Source: Isoetes taiwanensis (lineage: Eukaryota; Streptophyta; Lycopodiopsida; Isoetales; Isoetaceae). From it: 64,000 nucleotides of DNA. Location: positions 6,143,637-6,207,636 of the forward strand of contig JAJEKV010000028.1 in the NCBI GenBank assembly GCA_021234155.1, written 5' to 3'. The translations under genes and the position numbers were made by a program. Shown in pieces: positions 10,431 to 19,766 of the stretch; within the stretch, counting starts at the first letter, position 1, and every line of letters begins with the position of its first letter. The notes below the pieces were generated by a model. The model did not search any database, had not been told where the DNA came from, and worked only from the letters and a program-made list of their open reading frames with translations.

Positions 10431-11399
10431 GTAGGCTTGATTTCTACTGTAAATATAATAAAATAACATAATTAATATTTAGAGGACAATTAGGCAGCTT
10501 CCGAAGATTTATAATGTATAAGGGAAAATACCCTGCGAGGGTTTTCCAGCGACTAATCTGCTCGGCGGCGCTGCCAGCGGTGGCGGACGCACTCACAAGT
10601 GTGGCTGCCACTATTGGCGGCATTGCCGAGCAGATTATTCCAAGAAAACCTGAGTCGAGTATTATCCCGTGCGTAATGGACGGGAGGTTGAAATTTCCAT
10701 TGGAATTTGCTCCGTGATACCCTCTGCAATGGAAAAACTCTGTTCCGGCACCTACAGAACTGTAAAAAGATGTGCATGATAAAAAAACAAATAAATGGAT
10801 TAAAGTTAAAGCTCCACAAATACCAAAGAACGTCTACAACAAGGAATTGGAAAAAATCCGGCATGATGATTGATAGAGGAAAACCAGTTTATGTTCTGTG
10901 ACACCCGGTTCATGCTTTGCTTCAGCAGCTCCTATTGAGCTGCAAGAAAATGTCCATGATAAGAGTTGCATTCAAAAAAAAAAATAAACCAGAGTTTTGA
11001 AGTCGCGCCTCCTATTGTACTATTTTCGAGCATGTTAATGCACTACGATAGCTCTTGAATCCGGTTCCATAACCTGCCAGATTAGCTTTTCGATAAAGCA
11101 TTCCACCACAGCTTCTTTGATTCGAACCCTAGCTAGCGCCACACCTTCTTTGGCGGCAAGAAAAAAAAAGCTCTGGCAAAAACAACTCTGGCGAGAACAA
11201 GAGGAAACGGTGCTGCTCTGCAGAAACGGGGTTACAATTACGGGAATTAATTATGGCCGAATTTTGCAATAATTTCAACCTCCCGTTCATTCCGCATTCG
11301 AGAAGTTTTTAGACAATAAAGAGTTTGCCGATTGAACTCTACTATTCTACTACTCGAATACTCTGGGGCGTAACTGCACATGCATTTTCTGGAACTGCA
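10431..11399. other. No supported gene; includes a foldback
   Basis: Apart from the inverted repeat at 10525-10680 I see only AT-rich sequence and several A-runs. A GATTCGAACCC string near 11117 recalls a tRNA T-arm, but no cloverleaf can be built around it. Confidence 0.5.
10525..10680. repeat. Imperfect inverted repeat around TAATCTGCTCGGC
   Basis: TAATCTGCTCGGC (10554-10566) faces its exact complement GCCGAGCAGATTA (10625-10637). Similarity extends outward through GGTTTTCC/GGTTTTCTTGG and AATAC elements, making arms of about 40-50 bp round a loop of about 58 bp. Probably a decayed MITE-like foldback. Confidence 0.6.
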
Positions 11400-11548
11400 T
11401 GTTGGGGAACAATAGCTTTATTAATGGCTAACCACTCTATGATGGATAGCTTCCGTTCTATATTTATCTGTAATATCCATTGTTAGTTTCACGTTTGAAT
11501 AGAGCATACTTTTTATCTCTTGCTCGCGCCTGTTCTGCTTATTTCACA
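11400..11548 (+). repeat. Copia 5' LTR
   Basis: 149 bp, TGTTGGGG...TTCACA, followed at once by the primer-binding site. It is short for a copia LTR, and about 11% diverged from its partner by my count. Confidence 0.92.
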
Positions 11549-11558
11549 TGGTATCAGA
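11549..11558 (+). other. Copia primer-binding site
   Basis: TGGTATCAGA follows the 5' LTR directly and is complementary to the initiator methionine tRNA end. Confidence 0.88.
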
Positions 11559-11699
11559 ACACCAGAGATCAGAGAAACGTTCACGGCGCTGAAGAGACTC
11601 CAAGTAGCTTGACGCCAGAAACCTGGACAGAGAATCTGTGCTGTGGCAAGAGAAGCGTAATTTCTTGGAGAAGACATTTCTTTTGTCTGCTCTTTTCCT

Positions 11700-12122
11700 A
11701 TTTGATATCATGGCGTTTCTCCCCAATGGCCTTTTTTCGAGCAACATAGCCTGTGCCAGTTTCTTCAGGCATCATAGGAGACCCAAAAAGAACTTGATAA
11801 AGAGTGATTTCATATGACCATGAGGAGCACTGATAATTTGTCTCCAGTTCTTCCCAAGCTGCTGTTGCGATGTCTGCATGCTCAACAAGGGGAATATCCA
11901 TATTAGAAATGAAAGAAATGATGTGATTCTTGGCCTTAGCATTGAGCTGCTGATAAGCCAGACGATCTTCAGCAGAGGTTTGAGCAGTTGGAGCATTGAT
12001 CTGGCCATCCACAGTTGCCCAAAGTCCCTTTTCTGCAAGAAAAGAACGATTTTGATGAACCAGACATAAGCATTGTCATAGATCAAAGTCTCGATCTTGC
12101 GATCGAATTTGTCTGATACAAG
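11700..12122 (-). pseudogene. Copia Gag N-terminal half, inverted inside the element
   Basis: On the minus strand this reads as the UBN2-type copia Gag: KFDRKIETLIYDNAYVWF, then FLQKRD, then (after a one-base shift near 12012) DGQINAPTAQTSAEDRLAYQ, IATAAWEELETNY and PEETGTGYVARKKAI. The rest of Gag and pol reads on the plus strand from 12125 and takes up where this part ends (the family continues with MTTDKKLIATAIMMGL-like sequence). The segment between roughly 11700 and 12122 therefore appears inverted in place after insertion. Confidence 0.8.
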
Positions 12123-12124
12123 GT

Positions 12125-13783
12125 ATGACCACTGACAAGAAACTAATTGCTACAGCTATCATGATGGGGCTCCCAGGAGATTATGATCATGTGGGAGCCA
12201 CTCTTGAAAACGGAGATCGTCCTGATCTCAAAACTGTCATTGCTGCAATCCTTCAAGATGAGACCATATGGAAGCACAGATCTCAACCCCAATCTAGTGA
12301 ACCGTTTGCTCTGTTTGCAGGAAGCTCTGGCCATTTCAAAGGAAAGGATCCTAGAAAGACACCCAAATGTTTAATGTGCGAAGAAGCTCACCTGGCAAAA
12401 GACTGTCCATTGCTGTCGCAATTGAAGAAATTGGCTATGTCTCCTCCCAACAAGCCCAAGCAGGTCCATCTCACCAAGGCATGGGAACCCTCGGAATCAT
12501 CTGCTCCAACTCTATCTGAGCACTCTGACTCCGATCCTGAAGAATCCAGTGCTTTCATGGCATTTCTTTCATCATCATCTGATTTATGTGGTAAAATACG
12601 AGAACCCATCTTGAATGGATTAAATTATTATCTATTGCTAGTTGACAATAATTCCAGGTATTGCTGGATCTATTTCTTGAAACAAAAGTCTCAAACATTT
12701 GCTGTCTTCAAAGCATGGCAAGCTGAAGTTGAGCGCAAATCTGGTCACTCCATTGGCACTCTTCGCTCCGACCGTGGTGGCGAATTTCTCTCAGATTCTT
12801 TTACCTCCTATTTATCAAATTGTGGCATATCTCGCCACCTTGCCATTCCAAATGAGCATCATCAGAATGGGGCCGTGGAACGGAAGCATCAGACCATTGT
12901 GGAATGTGCAAATAGTATGCTCCAAGCCCATCAAATTCCACGCAAATTCTGGGCTGAAGTTTCCTCCACAGCCACCTATCTTCAAAATAGACTGCCCACT
13001 CGTGCATGCCCATCCTCCTTGCCTTACACCCTGTGGCATGGCACCAAGCCATGTGTCGACCACTTGAAACCTTTTGGCTGCAGTGTTTTTGCTCATATTC
13101 CACGTTCCCAACATGACAAGCTTGCCTCTCACTCTCTCAAATATGCTTTTATGGGCTATAGTTCTACCTCTAAAGGCTTTAGCCTCTACAACCCGGCTAC
13201 CAAGAACATCATTGAATGCACCAGTGTGGTGTTCCTTGAATCAGACTACTTCATCTTCACCTCCTCCCGTCCACATTCACCCCCTCCTATACCACTTGTG
13301 TGGCAACCCCTTGAAACGCCACCCCTACTCTTCCATCTCCTTCCCCTGCTGCATACCAACATCCTGCTCCAGCCATCGCCACATCCTCCTCAGACCAGCC
13401 CACTCCCTCCTCTACGACACCGTCTCTTTCTTTGTCTTGCTCCTCTCGCAGTTGGAAACCCACCTCTCGTTTATTGGAATCATTTGCTCTCTCTTCAAAG
13501 CAGCTGCCATCTAATCTACCCCCCTCCAAACTTTCCTGAATGTTTTGCTTTTCTCTCAGATCTGACCAGTACTCAATTGCCCAGATCCTATATTGAAGCC
13601 CTTCGGCGACCCGACCATGCACAATGGCATTCTGCCATGCAATCTAAAATAGATTCTCTTCGTCATACCCACACATTTGATTTGGTTCCACTTTCTGCTG
13701 GTCGGAACCTTATCTCAAGAAAATGGCTGTTCAAACTCAAAGAAGCTCCTGATGACACCATTCATCGCTATAAAGCTCGCTAG
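12125..13783 (+). pseudogene. Copia Gag C-terminus fused to integrase and start of RT
   Basis: The 552-residue frame begins in Gag and has a zinc knuckle, CLMCEEAHLAKDC (Cx2Cx3Hx4C, one residue shorter than usual in the second spacer). It then jumps straight to the integrase core. Catalytic residues are visible as D in SDLCGK, D in LRSDRGGEF and E in NGAVERKHQTIVE. Protease and the integrase HHCC finger, normally between, are missing. After the core come the GKP-like linker, a frame-slipped Pro/Ser-rich stretch, and the RT lead-in (WLFKLK, HRYKAR). A TAG at 13781 ends the frame where the family continues VARSFTQ, which is readable downstream. Confidence 0.9.
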
Positions 13784-14046
13784 GTTGCTCGCAGCTTCAC
13801 CCAAATTACAGATATTGACTACGATGAAGTCTTCTCCCCAATTGCCAAAATGACCTCAATTTGATTGGTCTGAGCTCCCACAACATCCTTTGATCTTGAA
13901 CTTCATCAACATTCAAGAAGATGTGTACATGGAGCAACCGACTGGATTCATCACACCAGGCACCTCTCATCTAATTGCAGGCTGCGCAAGACGATCTATG
14001 GGCTGAAACAATCCCCTCGGGCCTGGTACACTCGTATTGATCAGTT
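13784..14046 (+). pseudogene. Copia reverse transcriptase, N-terminal part, broken
   Basis: After the stop at 13781 the same frame gives VARSFTQ and DYDEVFSPIAKMTSI, then stops. The first catalytic strand (DVNNAFL in the family) is not readable. EQPTGF and, in another frame, RKTIYGLKQSPRAWY follow. At least two frameshifts are needed. Confidence 0.8.
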
Positions 14047-14250
14047 TCTCCTTCTCTTTCTCGGTGCCCTTTTACCTCTCCTTTTCTGTCCCCTTTTCTA
14101 TTTCCTTTTCCTTTCCTTTTCCCATCTTTCCTTTTTCATCCTTTCTAATTCCTCGTCCTTCCTAGTTTTTATTTTTTTTCCTTTACTTCTTTTCACTTCG
14201 GGGTTAACACGCCTTCACTCTGACTGAAATTTATACTTCAAGCGCCACTC
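14047..14250 (+). repeat. Polypyrimidine tract interrupting RT
   Basis: About 190 bases of CCTTTT/CTTTTC-like sequence separate the RT segment ending YTRIDQF from the segment holding YVDDF. It replaces 20-30 family residues, so it is an insertion or an expanded simple repeat. Confidence 0.7.
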
Positions 14251-14254
14251 TGAT

Positions 14255-14900
14255 CGGTTCTTTATTGTCATCCTTTATGTGGATGACTTTCTTCTCGCTG
14301 GCTCTAATCTACAAACCATCAGCCAATTCAAGCAACAACTGAACGCCCAGTTTTGGATGACCGATCTTGGCCCTGCCACATACCGTTTTGGCTTCCATAT
14401 TCGTCGGCATAGATTCTTCAAATGCCTCTTCATCAATCAGAAGCGCAATATTGAGACTCTTCTTCGCAAATTTGGCATGTTTCAGTGTAAACCCATCTCT
14501 ACGCCTGCTGCACCTAGACAGAAGCTCACCGCCTTGCCCGCCTCTGATCCTCTATCTGATCCTACACCTTACCGTCAACTTGTAAACTTCCTCATGCATC
14601 TTGTTGTTTGCACTCGTCCTAACATATCCTATGCTATCTCTTCTGCCAGCCGATTCATGCAACAACCCACCACGCTTCACTGGCAAGCTCTCCAATGCAT
14701 CCTTCGCTATCTCCGCCATACTCCCATTCATGGCCTCCTCTACGCTGAACCACACTTTCCTCTCCTTGGACATGTCGATGCAGACCGGGCAGGTAACACA
14801 GACAATCGCGACTCCACCACCGGCCTTTTGTGGTCTCAACACCATCACATGGAGCTTCAAACAACAATCCAGTGTTGCCCTCTCAAGCTGTGAGGCTCGA
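14255..14900 (+). pseudogene. Copia reverse transcriptase C-terminus and RNase H
   Basis: The frame holds FFIVILYVDDFLLAGSN, with the YVDD catalytic box, then the connection domain (PISTPA, YRQLVNFLMHL) and RNase H landmarks (HVDADRAGN for the family's first Asp strand, STTGLL). Near 14880 the family's SSVALSS(C/S)EAE motif begins. It is cut by the MITE at 14901, with the continuation (REAIWLRHLLAELG-like) readable from 15091. Confidence 0.88.
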
Positions 14901-15090
14901 GGGGTGAAAGCATGCTAGGGTGTACCATCTAAAGTTCTTTTTAGGGAGTGCAAAACTACCCAGAAAAGTACCCAACATTTTGAATTGATTTTAATGGGAA
15001 GAAAAAACAAAAAGTACCAATTTTAAAAGTACCCAGTGTAGGTACTTTTGAGGGTTCCAAAAGTGGTACACCCTAGCATGCTTTCATCCC
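14901..15090. mobile_element. MITE nested in copia RNase H
   Basis: A 190-bp insertion has inverted termini GGGTGAAAGCATGCTAGGGT and its complement (GGGATGAAAGC... on the other end), at least 26 bp with one indel. Internal AAAGTACC/GGTACTTT repeats add secondary structure. GAG occurs on both flanks (14898-14900, 15091-15093), a possible 3-bp target duplication. The G-rich ends and 3-bp duplication recall PIF/Harbinger-derived MITEs, but the duplication is not the usual TWA. Confidence 0.75.
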
Positions 15091-15415
15091 GAGAAGCAAT
15101 CTGGCTTCGGCACTTACTCGCAGAACTTGGCTTCAACTAGCAAGCACCAACTGTAATTCACAATGACAATCAAGTGTGCATCTCCATCTCCAGACATCCA
15201 GTTGATCACTAAAGGACAAAGCATACTGGTATTCATCACTACTTTACCAGGGAAAAGGTAGCTGAAGGACTCATTGAATTTCAATATGTCAGCATCAGAC
15301 AAATGAAGGCAAATGGAGGCAGATGTTCTTACAAAGGCTCTTCGCAGAGATCAACATCATAACCTCATCAACAAAATTGGAGTTATTGCAAAGCCACCAT
15401 TCGGCTGAGGCGGAG

Positions 15416-15564
15416 TGCTGGGGAACAACAACATTATTAATGGCTAACCACCCCATAATGGATAGATTCCGTTCTATATTTATCTGTAATATCCCTTGTT
15501 GGTTTCGTGTTTGAATAGAGCATATCTTTCATCTCTTGCTTGCGCATGTTCTGCTTATTTCACA
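15416..15564 (+). repeat. Copia 3' LTR
   Basis: 149 bp, TGCTGGGG...TTCACA, preceded by the purine-rich GGCTGAGGCGGAG (15403-15415) as polypurine tract and followed by target duplication CTGCA. Confidence 0.92.
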
Positions 15565-15713
15565 CTGCATGGCTTCAATCTGGCTTCAATCTTTCTGGCT
15601 TCAATCTTGCATGCACTCCCTAGGACGTCAGATATGCCATTAAAATCGGCTTCTATAGCTATTTTTAAAGGATTTTTTTAGCTCCAAAGGCCATAGTGGC
15701 TCAAAAGAAAATG

Positions 15714-15831
15714 AGCTGCTATTTGGAGCTTTGCAAAATGGAATTTCTGCTACTATTGGAGCTTCAATTTGAGCCAGCTGCTATTTGGGGAATTTCTGCC
15801 ACTAGGCTATTGGAGCTTAAACTTGAGCAAA
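15714..15831. repeat. Tandem duplication, ~60-bp unit
   Basis: AGCTGCTATTTGG...AATTTCTGC...TATTGGAGCTT...TTGAGC occurs at 15714-15775 and, diverged, at 15776-15831. Confidence 0.7.
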
Positions 15832-16055
15832 GAATAACCTCCTCTGGTCTCTAGATGATTTTCTGCACCTTGTAATAGGACTTTGCTTCTCAGAACTGTA
15901 TAAAATTTCAGGGGGGATGCAGTGGAATCTGGAGCTGAGGGACATAGGACTAACGCTACAAGCATCAAATCGTTAAGCTCCAGATATGGCAAAGGGGCAT
16001 GTAATGTCAGCTAAGACCTTCCGGGCCCATTTTATCCTTTCAATACTCTCGGATA

Positions 16056-16105
16056 TCAGGTTACGGGTCACTGCAGGCTGTCAGGTTACGGGTCACTGCA
16101 GGCTG
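16056..16105. repeat. Exact 25-bp tandem duplication
   Basis: TCAGGTTACGGGTCACTGCAGGCTG occurs twice head to tail (16056-16080 and 16081-16105) just upstream of the LINE-A remnant. Confidence 0.95.
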
Positions 16106-16145
16106 GAAAGCCCTGTATGCAATGCAAAACAACAACAAGGCGTAG

Positions 16146-17232
16146 TCAGATGCATGGAATCACCAGCACACTTGTTCGAGGCCTTGGTTGAACCGGCCCT
16201 CCTCTATGGGGCGTATGTGGGGGCCGATATCCCTCACCACTTGGAAACGATCTAGAGCAGTGTACGAAGGCCTTCTTGGCCCGGCACCGAGTGAAATCCA
16301 CGGTTCCATATCGATCTTGCTCCGTGAGAGGCTTCCTTCCATTACGAGAGGGTCGCTACTGAACGTCACATTATTTACTTCCGAAGGTGGTGGCTATGGA
16401 TGAAGCCCGGCTGCCCAACCTTGCTTTGACAAGTGGCGATGGGCCCGCAAATGACTCAAAAGCCCGGGCTGAAAGACAAGCAAGCCCGGTGGTTCTCGCG
16501 ATGGAATGTGCGAGCGCACACGAGATGTGGACCGCATACACCGGCGAACGCCTTGCCTTGAAGCAAGTACTTGGATGCTTGCTTCATGGCCAAGCTTTGG
16601 GATCTGCGAGAGGCCCCATCACATATCAAGGTGGCAAATTATCGACAATGCGGGTTAATCCCATGCTCACGAGGGGCCCACACCACTACCCGCGCACCCA
16701 TCTACCCATGAAAAGCTGCTAGGTGATTGCTTCCATTCAAGACAGTGCACACCACCTCCCGCATTGAGACAGGGAGATGGATTCGGAGCAAAATGAGGGA
16801 CAGAGTTTGTCGGTGTTGTCAACACCGGCCATTGAGGATGAAAGTCACGCCCTCCGTGCCTGTCCGTGCATTTGAGCATATCCGGCCTCTGGTGATGCTC
16901 TGTTAGTTGTGCCCCATCGCCCCCGCATGAGCTATTGAACACGGCCTCTGTAGGCTTGTTGGGATCAGACCTCAGGAGGTAATGGATACGTGGACTTCGC
17001 TTATGCCCCCCGTCCGGCATTAACCTCACCAGTATTGTGATTATGTATATAATCAGGCAAAGATATCAAGATCCTTATTGCTACTAAGGTTTTTCCCTCG
17101 AAAACCTTTCGGGGCGGGGGTTTTTTAATCCTGGTAGTAATACGCCTGCTGCTCTCTCTTTGTACTTGGGTCCCATAGGCCAGTTGGTCTCCGTGGATGA
17201 TAAAATCATATTCTATTCTATTCTATTCTTAA
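16146..17232 (+). mobile_element. LINE family A, 5'-truncated copy 2
   Basis: Decayed coding sequence starts with the RT thumb-like LFEALVEPALLYGA (about 16168-16209). It continues, with several stops and frameshifts, through VNPMLTRGPHHYPRTHLPMK and a VCRCC/IEDESHA cysteine region that aligns with copy 1 at 9883-10428. The 3' UTR ends GGGTCCCATAGGCC...GGATGATAAAA and a (ATTCT)n tail at about 17212-17230. It is about as decayed as the copia element next to it, with no usable frame. Confidence 0.78.
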
Positions 17233-17390
17233 CCTGGGTTTATTTTGCATTCAGGTTCTGGCTTTTTTCCTTCCTAATTAGAGCTTTGCTCCGACGGTAT
17301 GGCAGCCTGGAGCTATAACTACCCAACAAAAAAAAAAACCAACAAACGAAAAAACGAAATCATGCCCTTAAGACATGGAAGCATTATCTG

Positions 17391-18218
17391 ATGGGATCCC
17401 GTTTTGAAATCAAAACGGACCAGCAGAGCATACAATTCCTTCTTACACAAGCTTCCGCAACCCCTCGTCAAATTAAGTGGGCAGAATATTTACAGCGATT
17501 TGGAGTGGATAAGATCCAGTATTTGCCAGGCAACACAAATAAAGTTGCCGATGCACTGAGCAGACGTCCTGGCCCTTCAACCCATTCCATTATTCAGGTG
17601 AATAATTTTTCCAGTTGGAAGGAACGTACATTACAAGCCATGCAAAATGAATATGAAGGTGATTCAGAGTTTAGCGAAATATGGTTGCTGCTCAATGAAA
17701 GTCAAAGCAGAGTAGTGGATAATCACTACATTCGGAGGGGGTACTTGTTCCACAATGACTGTTTGTGCGTAACGAAGAACTTTCGTGATATTGTGTTGAA
17801 AGAATGTCATGAAGTTCCAACAGCAGGGCATAGAGGTATATTTAATACTCTTGATATGGTAACTAGACACTTTTATTGGGATTCACTCAGAAGTGATGTG
17901 ATCACATTTGTGGAAAGATGTGTAACCTGTCAGAAGACAAAAGATTCACACGCCAAGACTCCTGGGTTGCTCATGGCATTGTGTGTGCCTGAGAAGCCCT
18001 TCCAGCATGTGACTATGGATTTTGTTTCCGTGCCACGTAGTATCCAAGGCAACGATCAAGTCATGGACTGTTGTGGGACGATTCAAGTATATGCCATATT
18101 CATTCCCTCAGAAGAAGTCCCCGAAAGCATCTCGGGTACAACACTTTTCCTTAAGGAAGTGTTCAAAATCATGGACTCCCCCGAGGTGATAATATCGACG
18201 GGATTCAAAGTTTTGTAG
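17391..18218 (+). pseudogene. Gypsy RNase H end and integrase (N-terminal and core)
   Basis: The reading starts in the RNase H (KTDQQSIQFLL, NTNKVADALSRRP, the family's ADALSR end). The integrase zinc domain follows: H in CHEVPTAGH, H in RGIFNTLDMVTRHFYW region and C-x2-C in ERCVTCQKTK. The core has MDFVSVP with the first catalytic Asp. The second catalytic region (SDRGSKF in the family) is scrambled by a frameshift to STGFKVL and a stop at 18216. Integrase would be inactive. The ATG-like start is only the edge of the open frame. Confidence 0.88.
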
Positions 18219-18234
18219 TAAGTTCTGGCGTGCA

Positions 18235-18850
18235 TTGTTCACAAGTCTTGGAACAAAGTTGCAGTTCTCCACTGCTTTTCACCCTCAAACAGATGGGCAG
18301 ACTGAGGTAACTCATAGAACATTACTATCTATGTCGCGGAGTTATGTCCATGAGCACGTAGGGGAATGGGAGAATTATCTCCCTATGGTACAGTTCGCGT
18401 ACAATATGGCAACACATTCAGCAACGAAGTTAGCGCCTTTCAAATTGTTCAAGGTCGGTGCCGCCACCAACACCAATGATCAAAGTGGCCGAAGGTGTGA
18501 TGGAAGCGGACAAAGTGGCACGTGACATGGATCGTGTTAAAGGAAGTTCGCTCTTCAATAGAAGCGGCTCAAGAAAAGTATGTCGCTTCCGCAAATCTGG
18601 AGAAGGGGACATACAATATGAAGTAGATGACCTGGTTTTTGTGCGTGTTATTAAGGAGCCGAAAGAGCTCACCGATAGGAAGAAGCATAAGTTGTCGACA
18701 AGGAATTATGGTCCATTTCGGATAATTGAGAAGATTAACAAAAATGCATACGCACTTGAACTTCCGCCACAATGGAAGATACATAATGCATTCAACATTG
18801 AGTACTTGAGACCGCTCAAAGGAATTAATCCACAATTGTTACCCGCTTGA
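18235..18850 (+). pseudogene. Gypsy integrase core end and C-terminal GPF module
   Basis: The first part reads TAFHPQTDGQTEVTHRTL, with the catalytic Glu of the DDE triad. After a shift near 18450-18590 it reads DDLVFVRVIKEPKELTD and NYGPFRIIEKINKNAYALEL, the GPF/Y module that binds DNA. Two frameshifts are needed to join the parts. Confidence 0.85.
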
Positions 18851-18900
18851 AGCGTAACCTAATTGGAGGAGGCTCAATGCATGTTTGTTCCGCAAAATGA

Positions 18901-19116
18901 TTGTTCAAAGATAAAGGGAAGGGACGATGGAGGCGGTATTTGGTTAAGTATCTCAATGCGCCACATACAGAAGCTGAATGGCAGAAAGAAGAATACTTCC
19001 GTGATCATTTGGCTTTATTGGAAGCTTACAGGGAAGTTTATCTGCGTTCTGAATGTGGAAGGCCTATTCTATATGAAGCAGGTCCATCTGGAACAATTGG
19101 GAGTTCCAACAACTGA
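18901..19116 (+). pseudogene. Chromodomain of chromovirus integrase
   Basis: RRYLVKYLNAPHTEAEWQKE fits the chromodomain pattern (YLVKW.G....E.TWEP) placed after the GPF module. A frame break separates it from the integrase. In live elements it binds methylated histone tails. Confidence 0.7.
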
Positions 19117-19142
19117 GGTCAGTTGTCTTTACCTTGGTGGGC

Positions 19143-19653
19143 TGTTACGATTCTAACCTAAAATCCAGACATCAAGGGTGAAGCCGGTCTGTGTAGAGAG
19201 AGCAAGGGATCTGTGTGGCCAGGTGATCTGTGTGATCAGTCTGAGTTAAGCTTTGTGCACTCAGAGGCGCCAAATATTGAACGTGTACACAAGAATGGTA
19301 TTAGGAAGGTCAATGCCCTAACACGGTATTAGGATGGTAAATGCCCTAATACAACCGTATGTATTGGGAGTCATGACCCCAATCATACGTTGTCTTTGTA
19401 TGTCATCTTTGGCCAAAAGGTGAGAGCCAAAGATAGAAGAGGAGGTAAAAGGGGAACTAGATCTATTTTAAGAGGAGGCCTTTATGAAGGAAGGGACGTC
19501 ACATTCTAGGGGGATCTTTTCCTTTGGCTATGTGCAGTTCTAGTTCTCAGCTCGGTGGGTGATCCATGGGTTGGATCTACGGTTGGGAGGCGAGACCTTT
19601 ACCTCTTCTTACGGTCACCTGGTTCTGTGTGGACTTAGTGAGAGAACCCAACA
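19143..19653 (+). repeat. Probable 3' LTR of second gypsy element
   Basis: It begins TGTTACGATTC after a G-rich GGTGGGC, and a candidate end CCCAACA lies at about 19653. A 28-bp unit (GGTATTAGGA(A/T)GGT(C/A)AATGCC core) is tandemly repeated inside at 19297-19352. There is no partner LTR for comparison, so the right boundary is tentative. Confidence 0.55.
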
Positions 19654-19677
19654 AAAAGAGAGAAATTACGAGAAATT

Positions 19678-19683
19678 TTTATT
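19678..19683 (-). promoter_or_regulatory. Candidate polyadenylation signal of lipoxygenase
   Basis: AATAAA on the minus strand lies 84 bp past the lipoxygenase stop codon, a normal distance for a plant near-upstream element. The gypsy LTR lies just beyond it. Confidence 0.5.
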
Positions 19684-19766
19684 TTGCAAAACAATGACAA
19701 GTGTAAAGACTAATAGTGCCGGAACAAGACTGTTTCGCAAGTACCTAACTATGTTAAACAAGTCAC

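Larger units (their letters stand above)
11400..15564 (+). mobile_element. Ty1/copia retrotransposon, degenerate, with target duplication
   Basis: LTRs of 149 bp (11400-11548, 15416-15564) begin TG(T/C)TGGGGAACA and end TTTCACA. The 5-bp sequence CTGCA occurs directly before the first LTR (11395-11399) and directly after the second (15565-15569), an exact target-site duplication. The LTRs differ at about 17 of 149 positions, so the insertion is old. The gene order gag, integrase, reverse transcriptase, RNase H is that of copia. Gag is partly inverted, protease and the integrase N-terminus are deleted, RT is interrupted by a CT-rich tract, and a MITE lies in the RNase H end. Confidence 0.95.
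17341..19653 (+). mobile_element. Ty3/gypsy chromovirus, 5'-truncated
   Basis: The remnant starts abruptly after an A-rich tract, inside RNase H, and runs through integrase, a GPF module and a chromodomain into a 3' LTR. No 5' LTR, gag, protease or RT precedes it. It differs from the 1357-5339 element in sequence, so it is a second chromovirus family. The right end is tentative (CCCAACA at about 19653). Confidence 0.85.

Noticed and set aside
11110-11130. tRNA gene (GATTCGAACCC T-arm-like string)
   Set aside because: The T-stem bases on either side do not pair and no anticodon arm can be built.
13784-14250. A functional copia reverse transcriptase
   Set aside because: The first catalytic strand is unreadable and the CT-rich tract separates it from YVDD; the enzyme cannot be made from this copy.
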